Shown one piece after another: positions 6,503 through 13,175 of a DNA stretch of 13,175 nucleotides. Position numbers and translations under genes: made by a program. The notes under the pieces were generated by a model, which was not told the DNA's origin, searched no databases, and saw only the letters and a list, made by a program, of their open reading frames with translations. The DNA lies in NCBI GenBank assembly GCA_002308615.1, contig DBWC01000060.1, positions 1-13,175 of the forward strand, written 5' to 3'. This stretch comes from Clostridiales bacterium UBA1248 (GTDB lineage: Bacteria; Bacillota; Clostridia; Oscillospirales; CAG-272). Within the stretch, counting starts at the first letter, position 1; each line of letters begins with the position of its first letter.

Positions 6503-6531
6503 ATTATACCTCATACGAATTTTTTTGTCAA
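6503..6531 (-). promoter_or_regulatory. Consensus sigma-A promoter of rplU-prp-rpmA
   Basis: On the minus strand TTGACA (6531-6526) and TATAAT (6508-6503) are 17 bases apart, an exact consensus match. It lies 33 bases downstream of the folD stop. No hairpin terminator is visible between folD and this promoter, so some read-through from the upstream operon is possible. Confidence 0.92.
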
Positions 6532-6563
6532 TCCCGTATAGAAATATAATTGTAAATAATTTG

Positions 6564-7412
6564 TTAAATCTGCTTATTTGCAGCCGTCAGAGTGTTCTGT
6601 AAAAGCATTGTTATCGTCATAGGACCTACTCCGCCGGGAACCGGCGTGATGTACGAGGCTTTTTCAAAGCAGCCCTCAAAGTCAACGTCGCCCGTCAGCT
6701 TGCCGTCCTGCAGACGGTTAATTCCGACGTCGATTATCACCGCGCCGTCTTTTATCATATCCGCGGTAACGAACCCGGCTTTGCCGACGGACGATACGAG
6801 TATATCCGCGCGGCTCGTGTGTGATCTGAGGTCCGCGGTTTTGCTGTGGCAGACGGTCACCGTCCCGTTTTCGTGCATCAGAAGCGCCGCCATTGGTTTG
6901 CCGACGATATTGCTTCTTCCGATCACGACGCAGTCCTTGCCTGTCACGGATATGCCCGATCTGTGAAGCAGCTCCATAACGCCCGCGGGAGTGCAGGGAA
7001 GAAAGTCAAAATTCCCGGTCAGTATCCTGCCCACGTTTTCGTATCCGAAAGCGTCCACGTCTTTTTTGGGGGAGATCCTGCATATAACGCTCTCCTCGTT
7101 TATGTGCTTCGGCAAAGGAAGCTGTACGAGTATCCCGTTTACGCCTTTATCGTTATTTAACTTATCTATCAATGACAAAAGCTCGGTTTCGCTTACGTCC
7201 GCGGGCAGACGGATAATATCCGACTTGATACCGACCTGCTCGCACGCTTTGTGCTTGTTTTTAACGTAAACCAAAGACGCCGGATCTTCGCCGACGATTA
7301 TGACCGTAAGCGACGGAGAAAAACCGTGCTGTGCGGTAAACGCCGCGACTTTTTCCGCGATCTCGCCGCGTATCTGTGCCGAGATCGCCTTTCCGTCAAT
7401 TATCCGCGCCAT
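6564..7412 (-). CDS. folD: Bifunctional methylenetetrahydrofolate dehydrogenase / methenyltetrahydrofolate cyclohydrolase
   Basis: A 282-residue cytoplasmic enzyme that interconverts 5,10-methylene-, 5,10-methenyl- and 10-formyl-tetrahydrofolate, supplying one-carbon units for purines and formyl-Met. Visible motifs are YVKNK at 49-53 (Lys53 is the expected catalytic lysine), QLPLP at 97-101, DVDAF at 118-122, PCTPAG at 139-144, the Rossmann nucleotide loop VIGRSNIVGKP at 163-173, and PGGVGPMT near 258-265. The frame is open 50 codons further upstream, but that stretch is a run of Arg, Lys and Pro produced by the acidic lgt tail in another frame. The true start is the ATG at 7412, with GGAGGAG a few bases upstream and the canonical MARIIDGKAIS N-terminus. 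It overlaps lgt by 17 bases and is last in the five-gene run. Confidence 0.96.
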   Translation of the reverse strand: MARIIDGKAISAQIRGEIAEKVAAFTAQHGFSPSLTVIIVGEDPASLVYVKNKHKACEQVGIKSDIIRLPADVSETELLSLIDKLNNDKGVNGILVQLPLPKHINEESVICRISPKKDVDAFGYENVGRILTGNFDFLPCTPAGVMELLHRSGISVTGKDCVVIGRSNIVGKPMAALLMHENGTVTVCHSKTADLRSHTSRADILVSSVGKAGFVTADMIKDGAVIIDVGINRLQDGKLTGDVDFEGCFEKASYITPVPGGVGPMTITMLLQNTLTAANKQI

Positions 7413-8604
7413 TTTTCTCCTCCTCAGCCTCTTCTTCACCGGCGGACTCTTCGGGTTCTTCGGCGGGGTCTTCAGGCTCTGCCGCGGCTTCTTCAACAGC
7501 TTCTTCCGGCTGCTCTTCCTGCGCCTCTTCCTCGGCGGCGGTCTCCTCGCCGTCGGCTTCATTTTCCGCTTCGCCCTCGGCGGTCTCTTCGCCCTCTACT
7601 TCTTCTTGTTGTTCGATTATTTCTGCCATCGCCGACTCTTTGGATCTTTTGCTCTTTTTGACCACGGGCTCGTTCTTTGCTGTAGCTTTGCCGTAATACG
7701 CGCCTTCTTTAACTTTTTCCGGGTTTTTCTTCGCTTTTATGCCTAAAACTATCATTGCCGCAAGACCGCCCGCGAAGCAGAGGAAGCCTATCACCATTGA
7801 TATTCTGAGAGGCGTTCCCGGAATGTATAATGAATCCGTGCGGAGCATCTCTATAAACGCGCGGCCTAAACCGTACCACGTTATATACATCAAAAACATC
7901 TGTCCGTCAAATTTTCTTTTCTTGAATAAGACGTTTATTATGATAAATCCAATCACGTTCCACAGGCATTCGTATAAAAACGTCGGATGTACGAATCCGT
8001 TCGGATCTATAGTCATACCCTGCGCTTCGATACTCGCCTTGTTTGACGTCAGATATTCGACCGTTCCTTCAAGAGAGCTTCCCGCGCCGGTGGACTGCAC
8101 CACCCACGATTTCATGCCCCACGGCAGCGTCGTGTTGCAGCCGAAAGCCTCCTGGTTGAAGTAGTTGCCCCAGCGTCCGAGCGCCTGTCCGATCATAACG
8201 GACGGAGCTATGGCGTCAAGCACGCGCAGGACCTTTATATTCTTTATCTTTGAAACCACGAAAACGACTGTGACGCCCGCTATCAAACCGCCGTATATGG
8301 CAAGTCCGCCGCGCCATATGGAAATGACGTCAAGAAACGACTTATAGTCTCCGAGGTTTGTCAGAACGTACATCGCACGCGCGCCGATAACGCCGAATAT
8401 GATAATGAATATGGCGTAATCGTACATATCGTCAATGCGCACGCCCAGCTTTTTGGCGCGCCAGAACGCATAGACGGCGGATAAGATTATACCGACGGTT
8501 ATAACGACGCCGTACCAGTATATCTCTTTTCCGAAAATCGTGAAAGCCACGGGCGAAAATTCAAACGCCATGTTTTCAAAGGCTTTAAAAACAACGTGAT
8601 ACAT
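7396..8604 (-). CDS. lgt: Prolipoprotein diacylglyceryl transferase with a long acidic C-terminal tail
   Basis: A polytopic membrane enzyme that transfers diacylglyceryl from phosphatidylglycerol to the lipobox Cys of prolipoproteins. The core (about 1-292) has the Lgt signature GRWGNYFNQEAFG at 143-155 (Arg144), HPTFLYE at 206-212, and GLGRAFIEMLRTD at 245-257. Where E. coli has an important His in WRGGMSFHGG, this protein has Tyr104 (WRGGLAIYGG). About 110 residues follow the last membrane helix: a basic patch (VVKKSKRSK, 314-322) and then residues 329-402, of which about 45 percent are Glu with no visible fold. Typical Lgt proteins stop near 260-300 residues. The ATG at 8604 has AGGAGG seven bases upstream and lies 10 bases after ymfH. 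The core is certain; the tail function is unknown. Confidence 0.96.
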   Translation of the reverse strand: MYHVVFKAFENMAFEFSPVAFTIFGKEIYWYGVVITVGIILSAVYAFWRAKKLGVRIDDMYDYAIFIIIFGVIGARAMYVLTNLGDYKSFLDVISIWRGGLAIYGGLIAGVTVVFVVSKIKNIKVLRVLDAIAPSVMIGQALGRWGNYFNQEAFGCNTTLPWGMKSWVVQSTGAGSSLEGTVEYLTSNKASIEAQGMTIDPNGFVHPTFLYECLWNVIGFIIINVLFKKRKFDGQMFLMYITWYGLGRAFIEMLRTDSLYIPGTPLRISMVIGFLCFAGGLAAMIVLGIKAKKNPEKVKEGAYYGKATAKNEPVVKKSKRSKESAMAEIIEQQEEVEGEETAEGEAENEADGEETAAEEEAQEEQPEEAVEEAAAEPEDPAEEPEESAGEEEAEEEKNGADN

Positions 8605-8614
8605 AAAGTCCTCC

Positions 8615-9898
8615 TTATATTAAAGGCGACACGACCGCGAATGCGGCGCGTTCCTTTTTATACAGTTCTTTTAAGCATTTTACGGCAAAATCCGCGTCTA
8701 TTCCGGACAGCAGCTTCGGATATTTTATCATATCGTCTCCGCTTTGATAAAACGATAAAAGCGAATACGCGACAGCCTGGCTGTTCTGCAGAGAATAAAC
8801 GTAGTTTGCGTAGAATATTTTTTTAGCACGCTCGAATTCGCCGGGATCCACGCCGTCGGCTACGGTCTTGTCAAGCGTCTCGTATATGCGTTTTTTCACC
8901 GTATACGGCTTTCTGCTCTCGCCTGTGACGGACAGATACGCGTGATCGTCGCCGTAATAATATCCGGCGTCTATATCGCCCGATAAAAGCCCCTTTTCGT
9001 ACATCTCACAGTATAGATCGGAGCTTTCGCCGAAAAGCATGTTTGACAGTATCGACAGCGCAACGCTTTTCTTGCGCATAAGGCGCTTGTTTCCAATATC
9101 AGGATCCTTGATACCGAACGAAAACAAAGGCTCTGACACGTCCATATACAGCCTTGATCCGCGCCTGTACGCCTTATCCGGCTCATTTGCGCTCAGTCTT
9201 TTGAATTTTTTGTATTTTCCGCCCGGCACGACCTCGTCCATAACGGAGATTATTTTGTCATATTCAACGTTGCCGGCTATTATAAGCACCATGTTCGACG
9301 GTGAATAAAACACCTTGTGGCAAAGGTATAAAAGCTGCGGAGTTATTTCTTTGATAGAATCGACCGTCCCGCCGACGTCCTCTCTTACGGCGTTATTCTT
9401 GTATAAGCACCTCATCAGCTCATAATAACAGCGGTTGTCCGGGTTGTCCTCGTACATTTTCAGCTCTTCCGCTATTATGCCGCGCTCTTTTTCAACGGAC
9501 TGATCCGTGAAATACGGCTTATGAACGAAATCAAGCAGTATTTTAAGCGAGTCGTAGAACGCGTCGTTTGACGACGTGAACGTGTATGACGTCGCCTGGT
9601 GAGAGGTAAAAGCGTTTGAATCCGCGCCGAGCTCGGAAAACAGCCTGAACGCGTCGCCGCAATCCTCGGTCTCAAACAGCTTGTGTTCAAGGAAGTGCGC
9701 TATGCCGGACGGCGTCTCGTAAATCTTTTTGTCGTATTCAAATTTCGTGTCCGCGCCGCCGTAACGGGAAGTGTATACGGCGCAGGCGGTGGAATACGTG
9801 TTCGGGCAGATCAGCACGTCAACGCCGCTTTTATGGCGGAACGAGATACAGCTTTCGCCCGTAACGTCGTCTTTATGTATGACTATTTCACGCTTCAT
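8615..9898 (-). CDS. ymfH: M16 family zinc metallopeptidase, YmfH-like (catalytic member of the pair)
   Basis: A 427-residue protein of the M16 (pitrilysin / mitochondrial processing peptidase) family. The inverted zinc motif HFLEH is at 68-72: His68 and His72 bind zinc and Glu71 is the general base. The third ligand is probably in the EE pair at 144-145 within ERGIIAEELKMYEDNP. Two M16 half-domains span about 1-200 and 210-427. No signal peptide is present, so it is predicted to be cytoplasmic. Its ATG lies 11 bases inside the upstream M16 gene, which lacks the zinc motif, so the two probably form a heterodimer like mitochondrial MPP. Homologous pairs in Firmicutes are named YmfF/YmfH and have been annotated in connection with EF-P 5-aminopentanol modification; that role is not shown by this sequence. 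Family call firm, subfamily moderate. Confidence 0.88.
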   Translation of the reverse strand: MKREIVIHKDDVTGESCISFRHKSGVDVLICPNTYSTACAVYTSRYGGADTKFEYDKKIYETPSGIAHFLEHKLFETEDCGDAFRLFSELGADSNAFTSHQATSYTFTSSNDAFYDSLKILLDFVHKPYFTDQSVEKERGIIAEELKMYEDNPDNRCYYELMRCLYKNNAVREDVGGTVDSIKEITPQLLYLCHKVFYSPSNMVLIIAGNVEYDKIISVMDEVVPGGKYKKFKRLSANEPDKAYRRGSRLYMDVSEPLFSFGIKDPDIGNKRLMRKKSVALSILSNMLFGESSDLYCEMYEKGLLSGDIDAGYYYGDDHAYLSVTGESRKPYTVKKRIYETLDKTVADGVDPGEFERAKKIFYANYVYSLQNSQAVAYSLLSFYQSGDDMIKYPKLLSGIDADFAVKCLKELYKKERAAFAVVSPLI

Positions 9899-11171
9899 CG
9901 TCCGCCGCCCCCTTCATCATGAAAATAAGGCTCGGCTTGACAGTTTCCGCAACGCGCTCGACGTCCTCGGATCTCAACCGGTCGAGCCTTGAGGACAGAT
10001 CCTCGATAGTCTCCGAAATATCGCCGTACAAAACGCGCTTTGTATACCACGCCGCGGTCCTCGACGGGGAATCAGCGACTGCGAGCAGATCGTTTTTGAG
10101 CGCCAGCCTGCAGCGTCTGATCATATCCTCGCTAACGCCGTTTTTAATAAGATCAAGCTGTTTTATTATTTCTTCTTCCGCTCTTTTTGCGTTTTTTCTG
10201 TCTATTCCGGCGTAAATTATCAGCTTTTTCAAGTCGAGCATCGGCAGAGCGGAGCAGTAATAGCATAATGAGAGCTTCTCGCGCACGTTTTCAAACAGAT
10301 ACGACGTGGGATTTTGAAAAAATATATCGTAAAAAAGCGCTCTGTCTGCGGATCTGCCGTCGTCTGAGCAGCCGTCGTATTCACAGCCGATACATAAAAC
10401 GTCCTGCGATATACCGGCTTTTTCGCTCACTCTTTTAACGCGTTTGCCGGGCTCTTTGTATACTTCTTCCGTAATTTTCACGGGAGCTCTGTCTCCTAAG
10501 CGTTTTGCGGCTTTATCCGCAAATTCGTATATCTGCCCGTCGTCGTCCGATGAAACGGAAAGTATCTCAACGGGCGCTTTTTCAAGCATATCCGTGTAAA
10601 AACCGGTAAGAGATGCGGCTGAAACGCCGTCCGCGTCCTCTATTTTGCCGAGTCTCGGCGCGAACAGAGGCTGATCCGCCATAAGCGCCTCCGTACAGCG
10701 GCGCAGAGCATAGCTGCTCCTGCTGTTTCTTATGCCGTTTATCGCGTCCTTTAACTGCTGTTTTTCGCTTTGGATGATCTTGCTGTCAAATAGTCCGTTT
10801 TTTAACGCCGGATCGAATATTATATTGTAAAGCACGTGTAGACATCCGCCGCGTATATCGGTCTTGTCAAGCGAATATCTGTTGTTCAAAGACGATACGG
10901 TGAACGTCGGTATGTGGTTGAAGCCGCGGCGCGACGCGTCCGATATGAGCTGTGCGTCGTACAGTCCGTCAAGCGTGCGGTTAAGCTCCATCAAAGACGG
11001 GTATTGCGTACAGCAGCGGGATAATACGCCGGTCAAAAGAGAAGAGCGTATCGCCGCTTCCGGGCCGGTTTTGCATAAAAACGATACCGAGGTTATATCG
11101 GTCTTGAATTTTTTATCCGTTATAACGGTAAGATTAACGCCGTCTTTTAATCTGATACGTTTAATGTCCAT
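9888..11171 (-). CDS. ymfF: M16 family protein lacking the zinc motif, YmfF-like (non-catalytic partner)
   Basis: A 427-residue homologue of the downstream M16 peptidase. In place of HxxEH, the corresponding region reads LLTGVLSRCCTQYPSLMELN, with no zinc-binding histidines, followed by the typical LDGLYDAQL...RGFNHIPTF strand-helix pattern of YmfF proteins. It should be non-catalytic and act as a structural or substrate-binding subunit. The C-terminal half retains AAWYTKRVLYG, the region that usually contributes Arg/Tyr contacts in M16 enzymes. I chose the ATG at 11171, which overlaps the stop of the serine-hydrolase gene (TGATG). A TTG one codon earlier is also open. No clear ribosome binding site is visible, so translation is probably coupled. 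The 3' end overlaps ymfH by 11 bases. Confidence 0.82.
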   Translation of the reverse strand: MDIKRIRLKDGVNLTVITDKKFKTDITSVSFLCKTGPEAAIRSSLLTGVLSRCCTQYPSLMELNRTLDGLYDAQLISDASRRGFNHIPTFTVSSLNNRYSLDKTDIRGGCLHVLYNIIFDPALKNGLFDSKIIQSEKQQLKDAINGIRNSRSSYALRRCTEALMADQPLFAPRLGKIEDADGVSAASLTGFYTDMLEKAPVEILSVSSDDDGQIYEFADKAAKRLGDRAPVKITEEVYKEPGKRVKRVSEKAGISQDVLCIGCEYDGCSDDGRSADRALFYDIFFQNPTSYLFENVREKLSLCYYCSALPMLDLKKLIIYAGIDRKNAKRAEEEIIKQLDLIKNGVSEDMIRRCRLALKNDLLAVADSPSRTAAWYTKRVLYGDISETIEDLSSRLDRLRSEDVERVAETVKPSLIFMMKGAADDEA

Positions 11172-12910
11172 CAAATGCCGTCTTTCTGTATTTTTTTCAT
11201 TTTTATCACGGGCTGCAAGAAATAGCGCAGACGTTTGAGCACAAAATCCGTGTCAAGCGCTTTTGTCTTGCGGTCGATAAGGAGCACCTTGCCTAAAAAC
11301 GTCCTGTCAAGGATCCTTTTCATAAAATCAAATCCCGGCGCTTCCTCCCATTTGACGGATATGCCGTCCGCGGTTTTTCCTATTGTCATATATCTTATAT
11401 TGGGCAGCTCCGGGAAGCATACCGTTATTCTCAGCTTTTTTTCGCCGTTTTCTTCCGTTTGAGTTGCGTAAGCGGAGGTGAGTATCGATTCTTTGCCGTA
11501 TACCACGCAGCCGGGCACGGCCTCACCCAAACCGAAGCTGACCTTGTGCGGAGTTATCCCCTCAAGCGTAGATACCGACCCGCCGTCTTCGTTTACCGAT
11601 ATGCTGAATTCGCGCAAGCCCTCGGCAAAGCAGTTGTGCACGCCCTGGAAAAGCTCGGGCATTATGCTAAGTCCCGCCCCGTCCTCTGAGGCGACGGAAT
11701 AAACTCCGTTAAGCGATTTTATAAAATCAAAGTCAAACTTTCCGTCAAATGTGAAAATATCGCTGTTTTCCATTAAAAGCGACTTTTCCTTTTCACGCAG
11801 CTTTTGAAGCGCCTCCGGATGTTCGGGCAGATGCGCGCGCGGACGGAACGGATAGCCGAAATATTTTTCGGTAACGGCATAAAGCGGGCTGTTCTGAAAC
11901 GTCTCGTCAATGCTCGCGGTCGTTGCTATCATTATTTTCGTTTCGGGGAAAACGATGAGGTTCTGACCGAACATACCGTTGAAGATAAACGTTCTTCTGT
12001 CCTCTTTGCACCAGACCTGGTAGCCGTAGCCGTATATGCCCGTCTCATCCGGCGTTTTGACCTGTACCCTTGTGGATTCCTTTATCCATTTTTCGGATAT
12101 GAGGCGATTTCCCTCCCATACGCCGCCGTTCAGATACAATAGCCCTATCTTTAATATATCGTCCGGGTAGTAGTAGACGCCGAATCCGCCTTTTTCTATC
12201 CCTTTAGGGCATTTTTCCCAATAGATATGCTTTATTCCGAGCGGATCGAACACGCGCTTCTGCAAAAGCTCAAGCATGCCGACGCCGCTTATCTTTTTGA
12301 CTATGGCGGAGAGCATATATGTGTTCATGCTGTTGTATTCAAACGACGTACCGGGCTTGAATTTTACACCCGATTCGAGATATGCCTTGACCCAGTCTTC
12401 CTCCGTAACGGAGCCTAATTCGTTGAAAATGACGCCGGTGCGCATCGTCAGAAGATGGCGCACGGTGGTATTTCTGTGATTTATATACGCCGACGGCGGC
12501 AGATTGTCTTTCATTATGTCGATGAGCTTGTCGTCAAGCGAAAGAAGCCCGTCGTCGTATAAGAGTCCCACGGCAAGCCCCGTAAGCGATTTGCACAGCG
12601 AGTGTGATACGTGCCAGATATCCGTCGTGTACGGATAAAAGTGCCCGCGTGAGATAAGCTTGCCGTTTCGTGCGATCAGCACGGTCTGCATTTTTATCAG
12701 CGGTTCACGGCAGAGGCGCTCATAATACTTCAGTATATATTCGCTTTCAATACCTTCCGCTTCCGGTGAACAGCAGGGAAGAGGCTCGATCTGAACGCAC
12801 GGATAAGGAGGTCTTCTGACTTCCGACGTTATTGTGTTGGTCACAACTCCGTTCCTGCCGAACCATTGTGAAAACGCCTGTACCGCGTTTCTTGAAAAAG
12901 TAAGATCCAT
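11171..12910 (-). CDS. Serine hydrolase of the beta-lactamase / penicillin-binding fold (PF00144-type) with an uncharacterised C-terminal region
   Basis: A 579-residue protein. The active-site SxxK is at 104-107 (S-L-C-K, in HVSHSLCKSLTGLAVG), followed by the usual DDKL segment. The second motif is Tyr192-Asn193-Ser194 (FEYNSMNTYML), the Y-x-S form seen in 6-aminohexanoate-oligomer-hydrolase-like members rather than the Y-S-N of AmpC. The third motif region is NGMFGQ (311-316). Such enzymes include esterases, amidases and peptidases. The substrate cannot be deduced. About 230 residues follow the catalytic domain with no domain I recognise. No signal peptide or membrane helix is visible, so it is predicted to be cytoplasmic. 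The ATG at 12910 has GGAGGA about six bases upstream. It heads the five-gene run, with a one-base overlap into ymfF. Confidence 0.88.
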   Translation of the reverse strand: MDLTFSRNAVQAFSQWFGRNGVVTNTITSEVRRPPYPCVQIEPLPCCSPEAEGIESEYILKYYERLCREPLIKMQTVLIARNGKLISRGHFYPYTTDIWHVSHSLCKSLTGLAVGLLYDDGLLSLDDKLIDIMKDNLPPSAYINHRNTTVRHLLTMRTGVIFNELGSVTEEDWVKAYLESGVKFKPGTSFEYNSMNTYMLSAIVKKISGVGMLELLQKRVFDPLGIKHIYWEKCPKGIEKGGFGVYYYPDDILKIGLLYLNGGVWEGNRLISEKWIKESTRVQVKTPDETGIYGYGYQVWCKEDRRTFIFNGMFGQNLIVFPETKIMIATTASIDETFQNSPLYAVTEKYFGYPFRPRAHLPEHPEALQKLREKEKSLLMENSDIFTFDGKFDFDFIKSLNGVYSVASEDGAGLSIMPELFQGVHNCFAEGLREFSISVNEDGGSVSTLEGITPHKVSFGLGEAVPGCVVYGKESILTSAYATQTEENGEKKLRITVCFPELPNIRYMTIGKTADGISVKWEEAPGFDFMKRILDRTFLGKVLLIDRKTKALDTDFVLKRLRYFLQPVIKMKKIQKDGI

Positions 12911-13071
12911 TATGTCCTCCGCCCGACCGCTTTTTTATTTATTATATATTATTTTTCTCATTATTTGGTGTATTTAAGGTAAATTTTCAGAATTTTTTTA
13001 TAATTTAAAAACGGATCTTATATAACGGTCTGACAAACGCGCGGCGCTGCCGCTTATCAAACAACAGAAAA
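12911..13071. other. AT-rich intergenic stretch upstream of the serine hydrolase, presumed promoter region
   Basis: No gene is visible here. On the minus strand a TATAAT (12946-12941) lies 31 bases upstream of the serine-hydrolase ATG, but no convincing -35 precedes it, so the promoter is uncertain. A short hairpin, GCGGC (13041-13045) with GCCGC (13049-13053), lacks a T-tract and is not called a terminator. Confidence 0.4.
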
Positions 13072-13095
13072 ACCGGAACGGTCGCCCGTTCCGGT
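13062..13095 (-). terminator. Intrinsic terminator of the truncated membrane-anchored gene
   Basis: ACCGGAACGG (13072-13081) and CCGTTCCGGT (13086-13095) form a 10-bp stem with a TCGC loop. On the minus strand it is followed by TTTTCTGTTGT, a modest T-rich tail. It sits 19 bases after the stop codon of the partial gene at the right edge and separates it from the serine-hydrolase run. Confidence 0.85.
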
Positions 13096-13114
13096 CAAAG
13101 TTATGATATGTAAA

Positions 13115-13175
13115 TTATCTTACTTTCTTTGCAACTACAACGCCTGCGAGAGCAACGACTGCAACGGCAGCTATT
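13115..13175 (-). CDS. 3' end of a membrane-anchored protein (partial)
   Basis: Only the last 19 codons and the TAA (13117-13115) are inside the window. They encode a hydrophobic helix IAAVAVVALAGVVVA followed by KKVR and the stop. This hydrophobic-helix-plus-basic-tail ending is the C-terminal anchor of a surface or sortase-processed protein. Any sorting motif would lie beyond the right edge. A strong minus-strand terminator 19 bases downstream supports this being a real gene end. Confidence 0.7.
   Translation of the reverse strand, partial: IAAVAVVALAGVVVAKKVR

Noticed and set aside
7413..7562. A 50-residue Arg/Lys/Pro-rich N-terminal extension of FolD
   Set aside because: It is the shifted-frame reading of the acidic Lgt tail. 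The ATG at 7412 has GGAGGAG directly upstream and gives the canonical FolD N-terminus and length.
7251..7746. Three overlapping plus-strand open frames opposite the Lgt tail and FolD start
   Set aside because: Their low-complexity Ser, Arg/Leu or Phe/Leu content is the antisense of the Glu-rich repeat codons. They have no supporting ribosome binding site or family resemblance.
12941..12946. TATAAT upstream of the serine hydrolase as a defined promoter
   Set aside because: It lies in a low-complexity A/T run and no acceptable -35 was found at 16-18 bp, so it is mentioned only within the intergenic entry.
13041..13053. GC hairpin GCGGC-GCT-GCCGC as a terminator
   Set aside because: It is a 5-bp stem with no T-tract on either strand; the real terminator lies about 20 bases further right.

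Overview
The window looks like chromosomal DNA of a Gram-positive, anaerobic Firmicute of class Clostridia, probably an uncultured gut or rumen member of the Oscillospirales or a related order. The evidence is a two-repeat type I dockerin, the Prp protease between rplU and rpmA, an L27 with the cleavable N-terminal extension, a DUF1836 regulator, AAGGAGG-type ribosome binding sites and consensus sigma-A promoters. Placement below class is inference.

Layout. (1) Positions 1-1524, plus strand: the tail of an unidentified gene overlaps a bifunctional NAD(P)H-hydrate repair enzyme (nnr), which ends at a hairpin terminator. (2) Positions 1553-5397: a cell-surface locus around a 187-bp divergent intergenic region. 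To the left, a DUF1836 helix-turn-helix regulator and a tail-anchored surface protein with a Thr/Glu/Asp-rich repeat stalk are translationally overlapped. To the right is a secreted Ig-like protein with a C-terminal dockerin. The two promoters are near-consensus, share an identical 11-base extended -10 element and flank a perfect palindrome. (3) Positions 5414-6531, minus strand: rplU-prp-rpmA with its own consensus promoter, a possible L21 leader and a terminator shared with the dockerin gene. (4) Positions 6564-12910, minus strand: a tight five-gene run of a beta-lactamase-fold serine hydrolase, two M16-family proteins (one without the zinc motif, one with it), lgt with a very acidic C-terminal tail, and folD. 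(5) 12911-13175: an AT-rich intergenic stretch, a minus-strand terminator, and the last codons of another membrane-anchored protein.

How the genes work together. The ribosomal block is self-contained: Prp removes the N-terminal extension of the L27 encoded beside it. The long minus-strand run mixes membrane and lipoprotein processing (lgt), an M16 pair, one-carbon metabolism (folD) and a hydrolase of unknown substrate. Its overlaps argue for co-transcription, but a common function is not demonstrated. The best candidate for something undescribed is the divergent DUF1836 / tail-anchored stalk protein / dockerin protein locus. No CRISPR array, tRNA, rRNA, transposase or phage gene was seen.
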